Shown: positions 34,222 to 43,091 of the stretch, piece by piece
Numbering within the stretch: position 1 is the first letter of the stretch
Layout of the letters: every line of letters begins with the position of its first letter
NCBI RefSeq assembly: GCF_020026915.1
Contig: NZ_JAINUY010000005.1
Span: forward strand, 310,001-374,000
Length of the DNA stretch: 64,000 bases
Reading direction: 5' to 3'
Origin: Flavobacterium potami
GTDB lineage: Bacteria; Bacteroidota; Bacteroidia; Flavobacteriales; Flavobacteriaceae
Program-made: the position numbers and the translations under genes
Notes under the pieces: model-generated
What the model was told of the DNA's origin: nothing
The model's input: only the letters and a program-made list of their open reading frames with translations
The model's database searches: none

Positions 34222-35586
34222 ATGAGAAACGTTTTAATAATTGGAGCAGGAAGATCTGCATCGTCTTTGATTCGATATTTATTATCTAAATCTAATGAAG
34301 AGAACCTACATATTACTGTAGCCGACCTTTCTTTGTCTTTAGCGGAGGCTAAAACACAAAATCATCCTAATGCAACTCCTCTTGCTCTGAATATTTTTGA
34401 TACTGATGAAAGAAGGAATGCTATTGAAAATGCTTCGATTGTGATTTCTATGCTTCCGGCGCATCTGCATATCGAAATTGCAAAAGATTGTATTGAATTT
34501 AAAAAGCATCTTGTAACGGCTTCTTATATAAGTGATGCTATGCAGGCCCTTGATTCAGATGCAAAACAAAACAACCTCATCTTCATGAACGAAATTGGTC
34601 TTGATCCAGGAATCGACCATATGAGTGCCATGAAAGTTATCGACGAAATCAGAGACAAAGGCGGAAAAATGCTTTTGTTCGAATCTTTCTGCGGCGGACT
34701 TGTAGCACCGGAATCTGACAATAATCTCTGGAATTACAAATTTACCTGGGCGCCAAGAAACGTTGTTCTGGCAGGACAAGGCGGCGCTGCCAAATTTATT
34801 CAGGAAGGTACTTATAAATATATTCCGTACAGTGCTTTATTCCGTAGAACCGAATTTTTGGAGGTTGAAGGCTATGGAAAATTTGAAGCGTATTCCAATC
34901 GTGATTCGCTGAAATATCGTTCTATTTACGGTTTAGATGATATTTTGACTTTATATAGAGGAACAATTCGAAGAGTGGGTTATTCTCGGGCGTGGAATAT
35001 GTTTGTACAACTCGGAATGACAGATGACAGTTATACTATTGAAGGCTCAGAAAACATGAGTTATCGTCAGTTTATCAATTCTTTTCTGCCGTATCACCCA
35101 ACAGATTCTGTCGAAATTAAAACACGTCTGATCTTAAAAATCGATCAGGACGATATTATGTGGGATAAACTTTTAGAACTGGATTTATTCAACCCAAATA
35201 AAAAAGTAAATCTTCCAAATGCTACTCCGGCTCAAATCTTAGAAAAAATCTTGACCGATAGCTGGGCTTTAGAGCCAGATGACAAAGATATGATTGTGAT
35301 GTATCACAAATTTGGTTATGAGGTAAATGGCGAAAAGAAACAAATCGACTCTAAAATGGTTTGCATTGGAGACGATCAAACCTATACGGCAATGGCAAAA
35401 ACGGTTGGACTTCCGGTTGCAATTGCTACATTATTGATTTTAAACGGAAAAATCACCACTCCAGGCGTTCAGCTTCCAATCAAAAAAGAAGTGTATGAGC
35501 CTATTTTAAAAGAATTAGAAGAATACGGCGTCATTTTTAACGAACAAAAGGTACCGTATTTTGGATATAATCCAGATTTATTCTAG
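34222..35586 (+). CDS. Saccharopine dehydrogenase family protein
   Basis: This 454-residue protein has an N-terminal NAD(P)-binding fold (VLIIGAGRSASSLIRYLL). ASIVISMLPAHLHIEIAKDC and VTASYISDAMQALDSDA follow, then the substrate motif FMNEIGLDPGIDHMSAMKVI near residue 120, and a saccharopine dehydrogenase C-terminal domain (FCGGLVAPESDNNLWNYKF). It fits the saccharopine reductase/LYS9 group, which links aminoadipate semialdehyde and glutamate in lysine metabolism. Lysine degradation is the more likely direction in flavobacteria, but this is inference. Confidence 0.9.
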   Translation: MRNVLIIGAGRSASSLIRYLLSKSNEENLHITVADLSLSLAEAKTQNHPNATPLALNIFDTDERRNAIENASIVISMLPAHLHIEIAKDCIEFKKHLVTASYISDAMQALDSDAKQNNLIFMNEIGLDPGIDHMSAMKVIDEIRDKGGKMLLFESFCGGLVAPESDNNLWNYKFTWAPRNVVLAGQGGAAKFIQEGTYKYIPYSALFRRTEFLEVEGYGKFEAYSNRDSLKYRSIYGLDDILTLYRGTIRRVGYSRAWNMFVQLGMTDDSYTIEGSENMSYRQFINSFLPYHPTDSVEIKTRLILKIDQDDIMWDKLLELDLFNPNKKVNLPNATPAQILEKILTDSWALEPDDKDMIVMYHKFGYEVNGEKKQIDSKMVCIGDDQTYTAMAKTVGLPVAIATLLILNGKITTPGVQLPIKKEVYEPILKELEEYGVIFNEQKVPYFGYNPDLF

Positions 35587-35641
35587 TCTGGATTCTGCAT
35601 GTTTATTTTTAGAATTTTTTATTTAATTAGTTTTTTTTAAT

Positions 35642-35676
35642 TTTATCCGCTTCCCATCAGAAGCGGATTTTTTTTA
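35642..35676. terminator. Rho-independent terminator
   Basis: ATCCGCTTC / GAAGCGGAT (35645-35653 and 35660-35668) with loop CCATCA and a run of T. It serves the saccharopine dehydrogenase gene and perhaps the convergent M56 gene. Confidence 0.85.
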
Positions 35677-35706
35677 TAAAGAAAGATTTAGATAAAATTT
35701 TATTTT

Positions 35707-37458
35707 TTAATTGCCAAAAATGGTTGGTTCAAAAATAATTTTCGGAAATGAAGAATTTATTACCTTGTTTTTTTCTGGAGTTTCCTCACTTTGAATTGTT
35801 ATGGGCAAGCTGTATAAAACGCGAACTGGTTTTCCATCTTGAGTACCCGGATTCCATTTTGGAGAAAGTTTTAAAACACGAATTGCCTCATCGCCTAGTC
35901 CAAATCCTAAATCTTTTACCACTTTAAATTCTGAAAGCGATCCGTCTTTTTCAACCATAAATTCCAGATATAGTTTCCCTTCAATTTTACCAGCTTCAGC
36001 TGGCACTTTAAAATTTCTTCCAATAAATTTGTAAAACTCCAATGTTCCTTCTGGATATTCGGGTTTAGACGTAACTCTTTGCAAAACATTTGTTTCCTCA
36101 AGAGGATGTCCCTCCTTAACCACACGTTCATTTACAAATTTATCCTCTTTACTTATAGGGCGAAAATCAAGCTTTATAGCGATAGGTTGCCAATCTGCTT
36201 TTCCATAATTTTTTTCAGGTGAAAATTTTGGACTTGACTTTAATATCTTAAGAATTTCAGCTTCTGTTTTAGTACCTTTTCCATTGATAATTTTTACATC
36301 ATCAAGGCTTCCGTCTTTTTCAAAATTAAATGTTACACTAAGGATTTCATCACTTTTATTAACTCCTGCAGGACTTTTATAGTTGCTTAAAATGTAATTC
36401 GCTAATTGCGAGGTTGTATTTTGAAAAGCCGGAATATTAATATTCATTCCTGATAGGTTATAAGCAGCACTCATCATAATTTCAGGCCTTTTTGTCGGTG
36501 CACTTTCGGTTCTGTCCGCAGTTACCTTCCAACCCGAAGCACTCCCATTTTCTGCCGTTTGACTGTTTGCATACAATTCGTCAGACGCAATTGTTTGTCC
36601 GACACTTTCTACGCTCATAAAAAAAGTAAAACCACAAAGTAAAGGCAAAAGCATAATTTTAGAAAGCAAGATCTTTGTTTTAGAAACCGTTTTTGTCATC
36701 ATAATAAATCTTTTTTTAGTTACTGAATAATTTAAATTACTAGTCAATCCGGAAGTCGAATTTACAGTGGCATGCGTAAGTAATAAATTTTGGTAAAAAG
36801 GGACATTACTAAATGAGGTCACGACTTTTTCATCAGCAAGGAATTCATGATTGAGCTGAATAGCTTTCTTATAGAAAATCAAAATAGGATTAAACCAAAA
36901 GATCGTTTTTAATGCCTCTATCAGCAATACATCCAAAGTATGTTTTTGTGCAACATGAATTAATTCATGAGTATATAATTCCTCTTCTATTTTTCGGTTT
37001 TGGTAAGCTGTTTTATTCAAAAAAATATAGTTTAAAAAAGTATGTGGAGGAATTTCTTCATTTACTAAAACCAAATCTGCGCTTTTATATGACACAATTG
37101 TATTTGATTTTATTATAGTTATGATCCTCAAAATATTTCGGATATAGCGAAATAACAAAAGCAACATAATTAAAACATAAATAGACCAAAGCAGAATCAA
37201 TTTATAATTGTACTGCGTTGCAGCTACTTGATTTGAAACAGGGATAGCCTGTACTAAATATCCGTATGTTTGCTGAACAGAAACAGTTGTTTCGCTTGGA
37301 ATCTCAATTGTTATAAATGGCAAAACAAAAGAAAAAACAAGACCAAACAATAAGTAAAACCTATTGAACTGATGCATTTTTTGTTTTTCTAAAACCAAAT
37401 GGTAAAAGACCAAAAGCACCAGAAGGCTCAAAGACGATTTATATAGAAAGTCTATCAT
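35707..37458 (-). CDS. M56/BlaR1-type membrane metallopeptidase with TonB-C-like domains
   Basis: This 583-residue protein has an N-terminal membrane region (about residues 1-110) and the zinc peptidase motif HELIH (164-168) with a third ligand in NHEFLADE (203-210). A further membrane helix lies near 270. Two C-terminal TonB-C-like domains (about 340-430 and 465-560, the second with YLEFMVEKDGSLSEF) follow. In the BlaR1/BlaI scheme the sensor cleaves the repressor after a cell-wall signal; here the sensor part is replaced by TonB-like domains. Its 5' end overlaps the BlaI gene by 4 bp. Confidence 0.88.
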   Translation of the reverse strand: MIDFLYKSSLSLLVLLVFYHLVLEKQKMHQFNRFYLLFGLVFSFVLPFITIEIPSETTVSVQQTYGYLVQAIPVSNQVAATQYNYKLILLWSIYVLIMLLLLFRYIRNILRIITIIKSNTIVSYKSADLVLVNEEIPPHTFLNYIFLNKTAYQNRKIEEELYTHELIHVAQKHTLDVLLIEALKTIFWFNPILIFYKKAIQLNHEFLADEKVVTSFSNVPFYQNLLLTHATVNSTSGLTSNLNYSVTKKRFIMMTKTVSKTKILLSKIMLLPLLCGFTFFMSVESVGQTIASDELYANSQTAENGSASGWKVTADRTESAPTKRPEIMMSAAYNLSGMNINIPAFQNTTSQLANYILSNYKSPAGVNKSDEILSVTFNFEKDGSLDDVKIINGKGTKTEAEILKILKSSPKFSPEKNYGKADWQPIAIKLDFRPISKEDKFVNERVVKEGHPLEETNVLQRVTSKPEYPEGTLEFYKFIGRNFKVPAEAGKIEGKLYLEFMVEKDGSLSEFKVVKDLGFGLGDEAIRVLKLSPKWNPGTQDGKPVRVLYSLPITIQSEETPEKNKVINSSFPKIIFEPTIFGN

Positions 37459-37829
37459 TTTTTCTTTTTTTGAATTTCTGAATCTATTATTTTCTTAAGA
37501 TCTTCCAATTCCGAAGCTGACAAATTGGTTTCGGTCGTAAAAAACGAAGCAAATTGTGAAGCCGAATTATTGAAGAAATTGCTAATGAGTCCTTTTACGT
37601 GTTTAGAAAAATAATCCGTCTTTTTCACTAAAGGATAATATTCTCTCGAATTTCCGAATTCGTTGTACGCCACAAATTTCTTGTCGATCATTCGTTTTAA
37701 TAAAGTAGCGACTGTTGTTGTTGCAGGTTTTGGTTCGGGATATGCTTCAAGTAAATCTTTCATAAAAGCTTTTTCAAGCTTCCATAAATGTTCCATTAAT
37801 TGTTCTTCTGAGTTTGATAGTTGTGTCAT
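37455..37829 (-). CDS. BlaI/MecI/CopY family transcriptional repressor
   Basis: This 124-residue protein is a winged-helix repressor. The N-terminal helix is SNSEEQLMEHLWKLEKAFM, and the recognition helix region is TTTVATLLKRMIDKKFVAYN. The dimerisation C-terminus is SQFASFFTTETNLSASELED. Its stop overlaps the start of the M56 peptidase gene by 4 bp, the standard repressor-sensor pair. It probably represses its own operon until cleaved. Confidence 0.93.
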   Translation of the reverse strand: MTQLSNSEEQLMEHLWKLEKAFMKDLLEAYPEPKPATTTVATLLKRMIDKKFVAYNEFGNSREYYPLVKKTDYFSKHVKGLISNFFNNSASQFASFFTTETNLSASELEDLKKIIDSEIQKKKK

Positions 37830-37835
37830 TTTTTT

Positions 37836-37905
37836 TAGGTTCTGAGGTTCTGAGATACTAAGGTCCTAAGGTTTTTATCAAACATTCTTTGATTAAAAAT
37901 CTTAG
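37836..37905. repeat. 'AGGTTCTGAGGTTCTGAG' type repeat
   Basis: Two AGGTTCTG units and a related CTAAGGTCCTAAGG, followed by a partly complementary TTAGAATCT, lie between the MORN-type lipoprotein gene and blaI-like gene. It is probably another dispersed repeat. Confidence 0.5.
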
Positions 37906-37932
37906 AATCTATTTATTTTTTAAATCTGTGTG

Positions 37933-38355
37933 TTATTTTATTTTTTGTTCTGAAATCAAATTCCCTTTTTCATAATTTTTGATTGCAGTCAGCTTTCCTT
38001 TATCCGAATAGAATTTCCATTTTCCGAAATAAAACCAATGCGTTTCAATCGAATCAGACTCCATTCTTGTTTTTCCTTTTGATTCTAATTTTCCGTTTTC
38101 GTAATAACTTTTTACAATACAGATTCCGTTTTTATACTTTTCTGTTTTATAAATTTTACCATTCAGATAGGTTTTCCATTTCTTAACCGGTTGATCTTTT
38201 TTGTAATATTCATAAGATTTAGAATTTATTCCATCTTCAGAATAAGTTTCTACCCATGCGCCTTCTTTTTTCTTATCAATTTTCTGATTTATGGGTCTGC
38301 TTTTACAACCAAAAAGTGCTAATACACAAAATAATAACAAGAATTCTTTTTTCAT
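37933..38355 (-). CDS. MORN-repeat-like lipoprotein
   Basis: This 140-residue protein has a lipoprotein signal (VLALFGCKS) and short aromatic-glycine repeats such as YYENGKLESKGK and YLNGKIYKTEKYKNG, the toxin-like MORN repeat type common in Bacteroidetes. No catalytic site was seen. It is on the same strand as the BlaI/M56 pair, about 100 bp upstream of neither in overlap, so it is likely a separate unit. The start is taken at the ATG at 38355. Confidence 0.75.
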   Translation of the reverse strand: MKKEFLLLFCVLALFGCKSRPINQKIDKKKEGAWVETYSEDGINSKSYEYYKKDQPVKKWKTYLNGKIYKTEKYKNGICIVKSYYENGKLESKGKTRMESDSIETHWFYFGKWKFYSDKGKLTAIKNYEKGNLISEQKIK

Positions 38356-38439
38356 ATTACACAATCAATTCTACAATTATAGATTCAACTCTACAAATGT
38401 AGAAATAAAATTCAATAATGAAAGAAAAAAGAGATTTTT

Positions 38440-38632
38440 TTCTCAACGCCGTTTTTTAATTGTGAATTGTAAATGGTTAATTGTGAAATAGTAGATAGGA
38501 GAATTAAAGACAAAAAGACTTACTCCAACTTTAACTGAGGATTAAAATTATTCCGAAGAAAACGGCTTTAGCCAAACCTTTGTCCCTCTGTTACTTTGTC
38601 CCTTTGTCCCTTTATTACTTTGTCACTCAAGA
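38440..38632. repeat. Intergenic repeats before the GT61 gene
   Basis: TTGTGAATTGTAAATGG (38460) belongs to the AATTG class, and TTTGTCCCTCTGTTACTTTG (38580 on) contains repeated TTTGTCCCT units. No gene is supported in the 271-bp gap at 38356-38626; the repeat runs into the last codons of the GT61 gene. Confidence 0.5.
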
Positions 38633-39724
38633 AGGAATCAACTCCAAAGTTCTTTTCACTTCTTCAAAATCGATGTAGAAATTTTCTTCTTTCTGAATTC
38701 CGACCACAAAACTGTAATGAATTCCTTCCATGTCTGTTGTATTTTTGATAACAGCGCTAAAACGAGTTGGAGGCTGGAAAATCAAAACGGAAGCATTGGG
38801 TTCGAGCATCATCAAACCATGAAACAAATGACTGCCCTCTATTCCGGCCAGAATTTTTGCGCCGGCACAAGCAGCCAATATTTCTGAAGCAGAGTTTTGA
38901 GTCACGTCTACAATTTTAAATCCGTATTGATCACGCAATTTTTCTGCGATTTCAATTTCGTTTAGCATGACGCGGGATATTCCTGAATTTCTGCGTAAAA
39001 TAAAAACTCCAGGATGTGGATTTGACGGAAAACGAGTCAATAATTTATTTCTGTTTGCAGCAAACCGAAGGTGTTTGTTTTCGTTATTTCCCCAATTGTC
39101 ATCGAAGAAAATAGCATTTTTAAGATAAGCGGAATTGGTCCGAAACGGATTCATTCCTAAAAACGATTCGTATTCCGGCATATGCGAATACGGAATAATA
39201 TTGGAAGTTACAGGAGTTCCTTCTGCCGCAGCCAAAGTATAATTGGCACAATCGTCGGTCAGCCAAAGTCCAAAATATTGATTTCCCTCTGAAGTGCTGT
39301 AAAGTGCCGCATTATCAATTTCCGCATCCATTACAACACGCGGAAAATAATTCATTTTTTTGGAAATCTGAAAAGTCGGATGAAGTCTAAAATTATGAAG
39401 ACCTTTGTAAATAAATCCGTTAATCATCCAGATATTTTTGAGCTGATAGGCACGAGTTTCTGCGTGTTGAATCATAAAACCTCCGTGCATTTCCTTAACC
39501 GGATCATTTGTGTAAGCTGTTCCCGTAATGCGCTCCAACTGCCCTTCGAGAAAAAAGGCTTTGGGCGAAATAGTGGTATTTCCGGGAGCAATCTGCCATG
39601 ATTTTATGGCAAGACTTTCTAAAATTTCTCCCTCTCGAAACATCGAGTGTGATTTTTTTAATCCTTTGAGGTATTTGGTGTATCCGATAGGCGAAAATCG
39701 AATCTTTTTTTCAACTAAGTCCAT
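38627..39724 (-). CDS. Glycosyltransferase family 61 protein
   Basis: This 365-residue protein has no signal peptide. Its C-terminal half (VILRRNSGISRVMLNEIEI-type segment near 240-265, ILAGIEGSHLFHGLMMLEP near 311-329, then FQPPTRFS) matches the DUF563/GT61 family of sugar transferases. GNNENKHLRFAANRNKLL and ALYSTSEGNQYFGLWLTDDC are conserved blocks in the centre. The acceptor is unknown; it may build a surface polysaccharide. No other glycan genes lie next to it. Confidence 0.8.
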   Translation of the reverse strand: MDLVEKKIRFSPIGYTKYLKGLKKSHSMFREGEILESLAIKSWQIAPGNTTISPKAFFLEGQLERITGTAYTNDPVKEMHGGFMIQHAETRAYQLKNIWMINGFIYKGLHNFRLHPTFQISKKMNYFPRVVMDAEIDNAALYSTSEGNQYFGLWLTDDCANYTLAAAEGTPVTSNIIPYSHMPEYESFLGMNPFRTNSAYLKNAIFFDDNWGNNENKHLRFAANRNKLLTRFPSNPHPGVFILRRNSGISRVMLNEIEIAEKLRDQYGFKIVDVTQNSASEILAACAGAKILAGIEGSHLFHGLMMLEPNASVLIFQPPTRFSAVIKNTTDMEGIHYSFVVGIQKEENFYIDFEEVKRTLELIPS

Positions 39725-39910
39725 TTATTCAACATTAAAATCAACATTAAAATAACATTAGAAAATTTTAAAAACCAGAAATATTATTAATATCAAAAGG
39801 GGCTTAGTGATAAAAAAACCAAATTTAAGTTAATTTACCTAACAAAATACAAAGTCAACATTAAAAAATTTTAAATATTTAAATGAAAAAAATCCAAAAA
39901 TTGAGCAAAA
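39725..39910. other. AT-rich upstream region of the GT61 gene
   Basis: The sequence is A/T-rich with several AACATTAAAA units at 39730-39770 and 39860. No open frame with a plausible product was seen. Confidence 0.4.
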
Positions 39911-39914
39911 AAAT

Positions 39915-40287
39915 TAACCGCAAAGAACGCAAGGTTTTTTATCAATGATTGTCTACATAAAACGCAAAGTTCGCAAAGCTATGTGATAAGCTTTGCGAAC
40001 TTTAATAAATCTTGCTTAAAAAAATCTTGGCGTACTTTGCGTAAATCTTACTGTTCTTTGCGGTTAAAAAAATTAAACACAAAGAACGCAAGGTTTTTTT
40101 CCTAACATTATCTACATAAAACACAAAGTTCGCAAAGCCTTGCACTAAAGCTTTGCGAACTTTTATAAATCTTGCTTAAAAAAATCTTAGCGAACTTTGC
40201 GTAAATTCTTTGCGTCCTTTGCGGTTAAAAAACTTTGCGTAAATTCTTTGCGCCCTTTGCGGTTAAAAAACTTTGCGGTTAAAAACT
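39915..40287. repeat. Tandem array of 'ccgcaaag / ctttgcgg' palindromic repeats
   Basis: Copy 1 (about 39915-40070) and copy 2 (about 40073-40230) are two similar units of about 155 bp. Each starts with a CAAAGAACGCAAGG arm, has an inner hairpin AAAGTTCGCAAAGC / GCTTTGCGAACTTT, and ends TTTGCGGTTAAAA. Two shorter 3' ends follow (40231-40269, 40270-40286). The array lies just 3' of the dipeptidase gene and runs into its last codons. Confidence 0.85.
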
Positions 40288-41674
40288 ACTTAGAAAGCTC
40301 CACAAAATACTTATAAAACAACGGAATAGTCTCAATACCTTTCAAGTAATTAAAGATTCCGAAATGCTCGTTTGGAGAGTGAATAGCATCGCTATCCAAT
40401 CCGAAGCCCATTAAGATCGTTTTGCTTTTTAATTCTTTTTCGAATAAAGCCACAATCGGAATACTTCCTCCTGAACGAACTGGAATGGCAGGAACTCCAA
40501 AAGTTTCCGTATACGCTTTGTTAGCCGCCTGATATCCGATGCTGTCAATTGGCGTTACATAACCTTGACCACCGTGGTGCGGCGTAACTTTTACCGTAAC
40601 TCCAGCTGGAGCAATGCTTGTAAAATGTTTCGTAAAAAGCTCCGTAATCTCTTCCCACTCTTGATTAGGAACCAAACGCATCGAGATTTTAGCAAAAGCT
40701 TTGCTCGCAATAACCGTTTTAGCACCTTCTCCAGTGTAACCACCCCAGATTCCATTTACATCTAATGTTGGACGGATAGAGTTTCTTTCGTTGGTTACAT
40801 ATCCTTTTTCACCGTAAACATCAGCAATGTTTAGAGCGTTTTTATATTTTTCTAAGCTGAAAGGCGCTTTTGCCATTTCTGCTCTTTCCTCTGTAGATAA
40901 TTCCTGAACTTTATCGTAGAATCCTGGAATGGTAATATGATTGTTTTCGTCGTGAAGAGAAGCAATCATTTTGGCCAAAATATTAATTGGGTTTGCCACT
41001 GCTCCACCGTATAAACCTGAATGCAAATCGCGGTTTGGACCTGTAACTTCCACCTCAACATAACTCAAACCTCTTAAACCAGTTGTGATTGATGGTTGTT
41101 GGTTCGAAATCATTCCCGTATCAGAAATAAGGATTACATCATTTTTCAGTTTTTCCTGATTGCGTTCTACGAACCAAGCCAAACTTGCAGAACCTACTTC
41201 TTCTTCACCTTCGATCATGAATTTTACGTTACACGGAAGCTCATTATTCTGAACCATATATTCCAGCGCTTTTACGTGCATGTACATCTGACCTTTGTCA
41301 TCACACGCTCCACGTGCAAAAATGGCTCCGTCAGGGTGAATATCTGTTGTTTTAATAACCGGTTCAAATGGTGGTGAAGTCCATAATTCTAATGGATCTG
41401 GCGGTTGAACATCGTAGTGTCCGTAAACTAAAACCGTTGGAAGATTGGGATCTATTATTTTTTCTCCGTAGATAATTGGGTAACCCGGAGTGTCGCAAGT
41501 TTCGACAAAATCGCAGCCTGCTTTTGATAAACTTTCTTTTACAGCCTCTGCTGTGTCAATAACATCTTGGGAATATGCAGTGTCGGCAGAAACCGACGGA
41601 ATTTTTAATAATTCGATCAATTCATTGATAAACCGATCTTTATGTTGTTGAACGTAGGACTTAATATTTTCCAT
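40286..41674 (-). CDS. M20 family dipeptidase
   Basis: This 462-residue protein has VLVYGHYDVQPPDPLELW (zinc His and Asp, about residues 81-98), ARGACDDKGQMYMHVKALE (bridging Asp), IEGEEEVGS (catalytic Glu) and RDLHSGLYGG. SGGSIPIVALFEKEL lies near the end. This matches the cytosolic non-specific dipeptidase/M20 subfamily, which frees amino acids from dipeptides with two metal ions. No signal peptide is present. Confidence 0.92.
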   Translation of the reverse strand: MENIKSYVQQHKDRFINELIELLKIPSVSADTAYSQDVIDTAEAVKESLSKAGCDFVETCDTPGYPIIYGEKIIDPNLPTVLVYGHYDVQPPDPLELWTSPPFEPVIKTTDIHPDGAIFARGACDDKGQMYMHVKALEYMVQNNELPCNVKFMIEGEEEVGSASLAWFVERNQEKLKNDVILISDTGMISNQQPSITTGLRGLSYVEVEVTGPNRDLHSGLYGGAVANPINILAKMIASLHDENNHITIPGFYDKVQELSTEERAEMAKAPFSLEKYKNALNIADVYGEKGYVTNERNSIRPTLDVNGIWGGYTGEGAKTVIASKAFAKISMRLVPNQEWEEITELFTKHFTSIAPAGVTVKVTPHHGGQGYVTPIDSIGYQAANKAYTETFGVPAIPVRSGGSIPIVALFEKELKSKTILMGFGLDSDAIHSPNEHFGIFNYLKGIETIPLFYKYFVELSK

Positions 41675-41741
41675 TTAAATAATTTTTATAGAAAACCAAA
41701 TGTACAAAAAAGAGAATTAAAAAAAATTTTCAAAAAATGCT

Positions 41742-41770
41742 TTGATTATTCAAAAGTATGCCTATCTTTG
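41742..41770 (+). promoter_or_regulatory. Promoter of tRNA-Leu
   Basis: TTG at 41742-41744 and TATCTTTG at 41763-41770 are 18 bp apart. The -7 box ends 13 bp before the tRNA. This is a textbook Bacteroidetes promoter. Confidence 0.75.
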
Positions 41771-41783
41771 CACCCACAATTCC

Positions 41784-41868
41784 GCGGATATGGTGAAATT
41801 GGTAGACATGCCAGACTTAGGATCTGGTGCCGCAAGGCGTGTAGGTTCGAGTCCTATTATCCGCACCA
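41784..41868 (+). tRNA. tRNA-Leu (anticodon TAG)
   Basis: The 85-nt gene has acceptor stem GCGGATA / TATCCGC and anticodon stem CCAGA / TCTGG around the loop CTTAGGA (TAG). It has a long variable arm (TGCCGCAAGGCGT) as in class II tRNAs, a T-arm with GGTTCGAGTCC, and an encoded CCA end. Confidence 0.96.
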
Positions 41869-41910
41869 AAAAAAGCTTCTGAATATTTTTTCAGAAGCTT
41901 TTTTGTTTTG
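41869..41910 (+). terminator. Terminator after tRNA-Leu
   Basis: AAAAGCTTCTGAA pairs with TTCAGAAGCTTTT around loop TATTTT, followed by T-rich sequence. Confidence 0.85.
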
Positions 41911-42116
41911 ATGCTTTTGTTCTTAAAGTTGTTGATAAATATTTTACTTCAGTACTGCATCAGTCTTTTCAATGTCTATTTTTGAATATAAACTTTAAGA
42001 GTTTTTTTATTTTACAGTTATTCAAGCAATTAAAGACCTTTTTATCCACCACTACAACTTTCCTGTAAAATAATTGAAATAATACTAACATATTATAACA
42101 ATATAAAACGTTGCTT

Positions 42117-43091
42117 ATGGAAATCGAAGAGGGAAATTTAACAGAGGTTCATTATCATTTTTTTTCTTTAAAATTCACGCCTCTTAAATCTGTGGAAAAT
42201 CTGTATAATAGTAATGACATAATGCGTAATGTTATAACATATATTTCTAATCAGCTTCATCAAGAGAAAAAAGGACATTTAATTGACAGACATGAGTTAA
42301 AACAATATAGTAGAAGAGAGTTATTCATTAACAGAGCTGTTTTTTTACCTATAGAAAAGCGCATAAGATGCTCTATTGCTCTTTTACGAAATGGAAGAGA
42401 GCCCTTTTTGAAACCAAAAGAACAATTCAAATTAATTCCAATATCTGAACAAACATTAGGAAGTATTGCAGAAGAAACTCATTTTTTTATTGATTACAGT
42501 AAAAAACATGCTGTAATTTGCTGTGAATACAATCATTTTGGACCAAGAATGTCAGATATTGAATATTATTTTCGAAATGTTGCACAAAAAGTCCTGAAAC
42601 AAAGTAGAGCAACAGAAGTCAATACTTATTTAGAAGCACCTATCGATGAAACATTAGCAAAACTTAAAAATGTTTTAAACATAGAAATTAAACTTCAACC
42701 AAAGAATTTACATCAATTAGACCCTGATTTACAAAATAAATATTTTAGCGGAATGAACAATATTGGTCAAATTTTAAAACCAAAGTTTATACGTTTAGAA
42801 GCCTATTATCAAAGTCCAGGAAAAGGAATCACAAGCAGAGAACTAAATGTTCCTGCGAATAAAATGATTACAGAAATGTTAAATCGCTTTAGAGGTAGAT
42901 CTTTTAATATAGATGCTTTTGACGCCTTTCTGGTTAAGTATGAAGATAAGGACGGAAATGAAGAAGTATTTAATTTGCTTTCTGGAAAAAAAGAAATAGT
43001 TTTAAACGTGGACATGAAAAAAATTACCCGATCAAAAGATTGGTATGCACTAATACAAGAAGAATTTAATAACTTTATAGAAGTAGCATGA
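42117..43091 (+). CDS. Unrecognised soluble protein, first gene of a two-gene module
   Basis: This 324-residue protein has no signal peptide, membrane segment or nucleotide-binding motif that I recognise. It has alternating beta and helical stretches. The segment RRELFINRAVFLPIEKRIRC near residue 68 and KHAVICCEYNHFGPRMSDIE near 140 look like conserved core strands. The C-terminus (about 230-324) looks like a separate domain. Its last bases overlap the start of the membrane-protein gene (ATGA), so the two are translationally coupled. Position beside tRNA-Leu and the absence of known relatives suggest an accessory, possibly anti-phage, gene; no function is claimed. The start is the ATG at 42117. 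Confidence 0.7.
   Translation: MEIEEGNLTEVHYHFFSLKFTPLKSVENLYNSNDIMRNVITYISNQLHQEKKGHLIDRHELKQYSRRELFINRAVFLPIEKRIRCSIALLRNGREPFLKPKEQFKLIPISEQTLGSIAEETHFFIDYSKKHAVICCEYNHFGPRMSDIEYYFRNVAQKVLKQSRATEVNTYLEAPIDETLAKLKNVLNIEIKLQPKNLHQLDPDLQNKYFSGMNNIGQILKPKFIRLEAYYQSPGKGITSRELNVPANKMITEMLNRFRGRSFNIDAFDAFLVKYEDKDGNEEVFNLLSGKKEIVLNVDMKKITRSKDWYALIQEEFNNFIEVA

Noticed and set aside
39915-40287. A CRISPR array in the repeated region
   Set aside because: The units are long, palindromic and adjacent, without regular spacers, and no cas genes are in the window.
41642-41911. An open frame crossing the tRNA-Leu gene
   Set aside because: It translates through the tRNA and its terminator; a chance frame.
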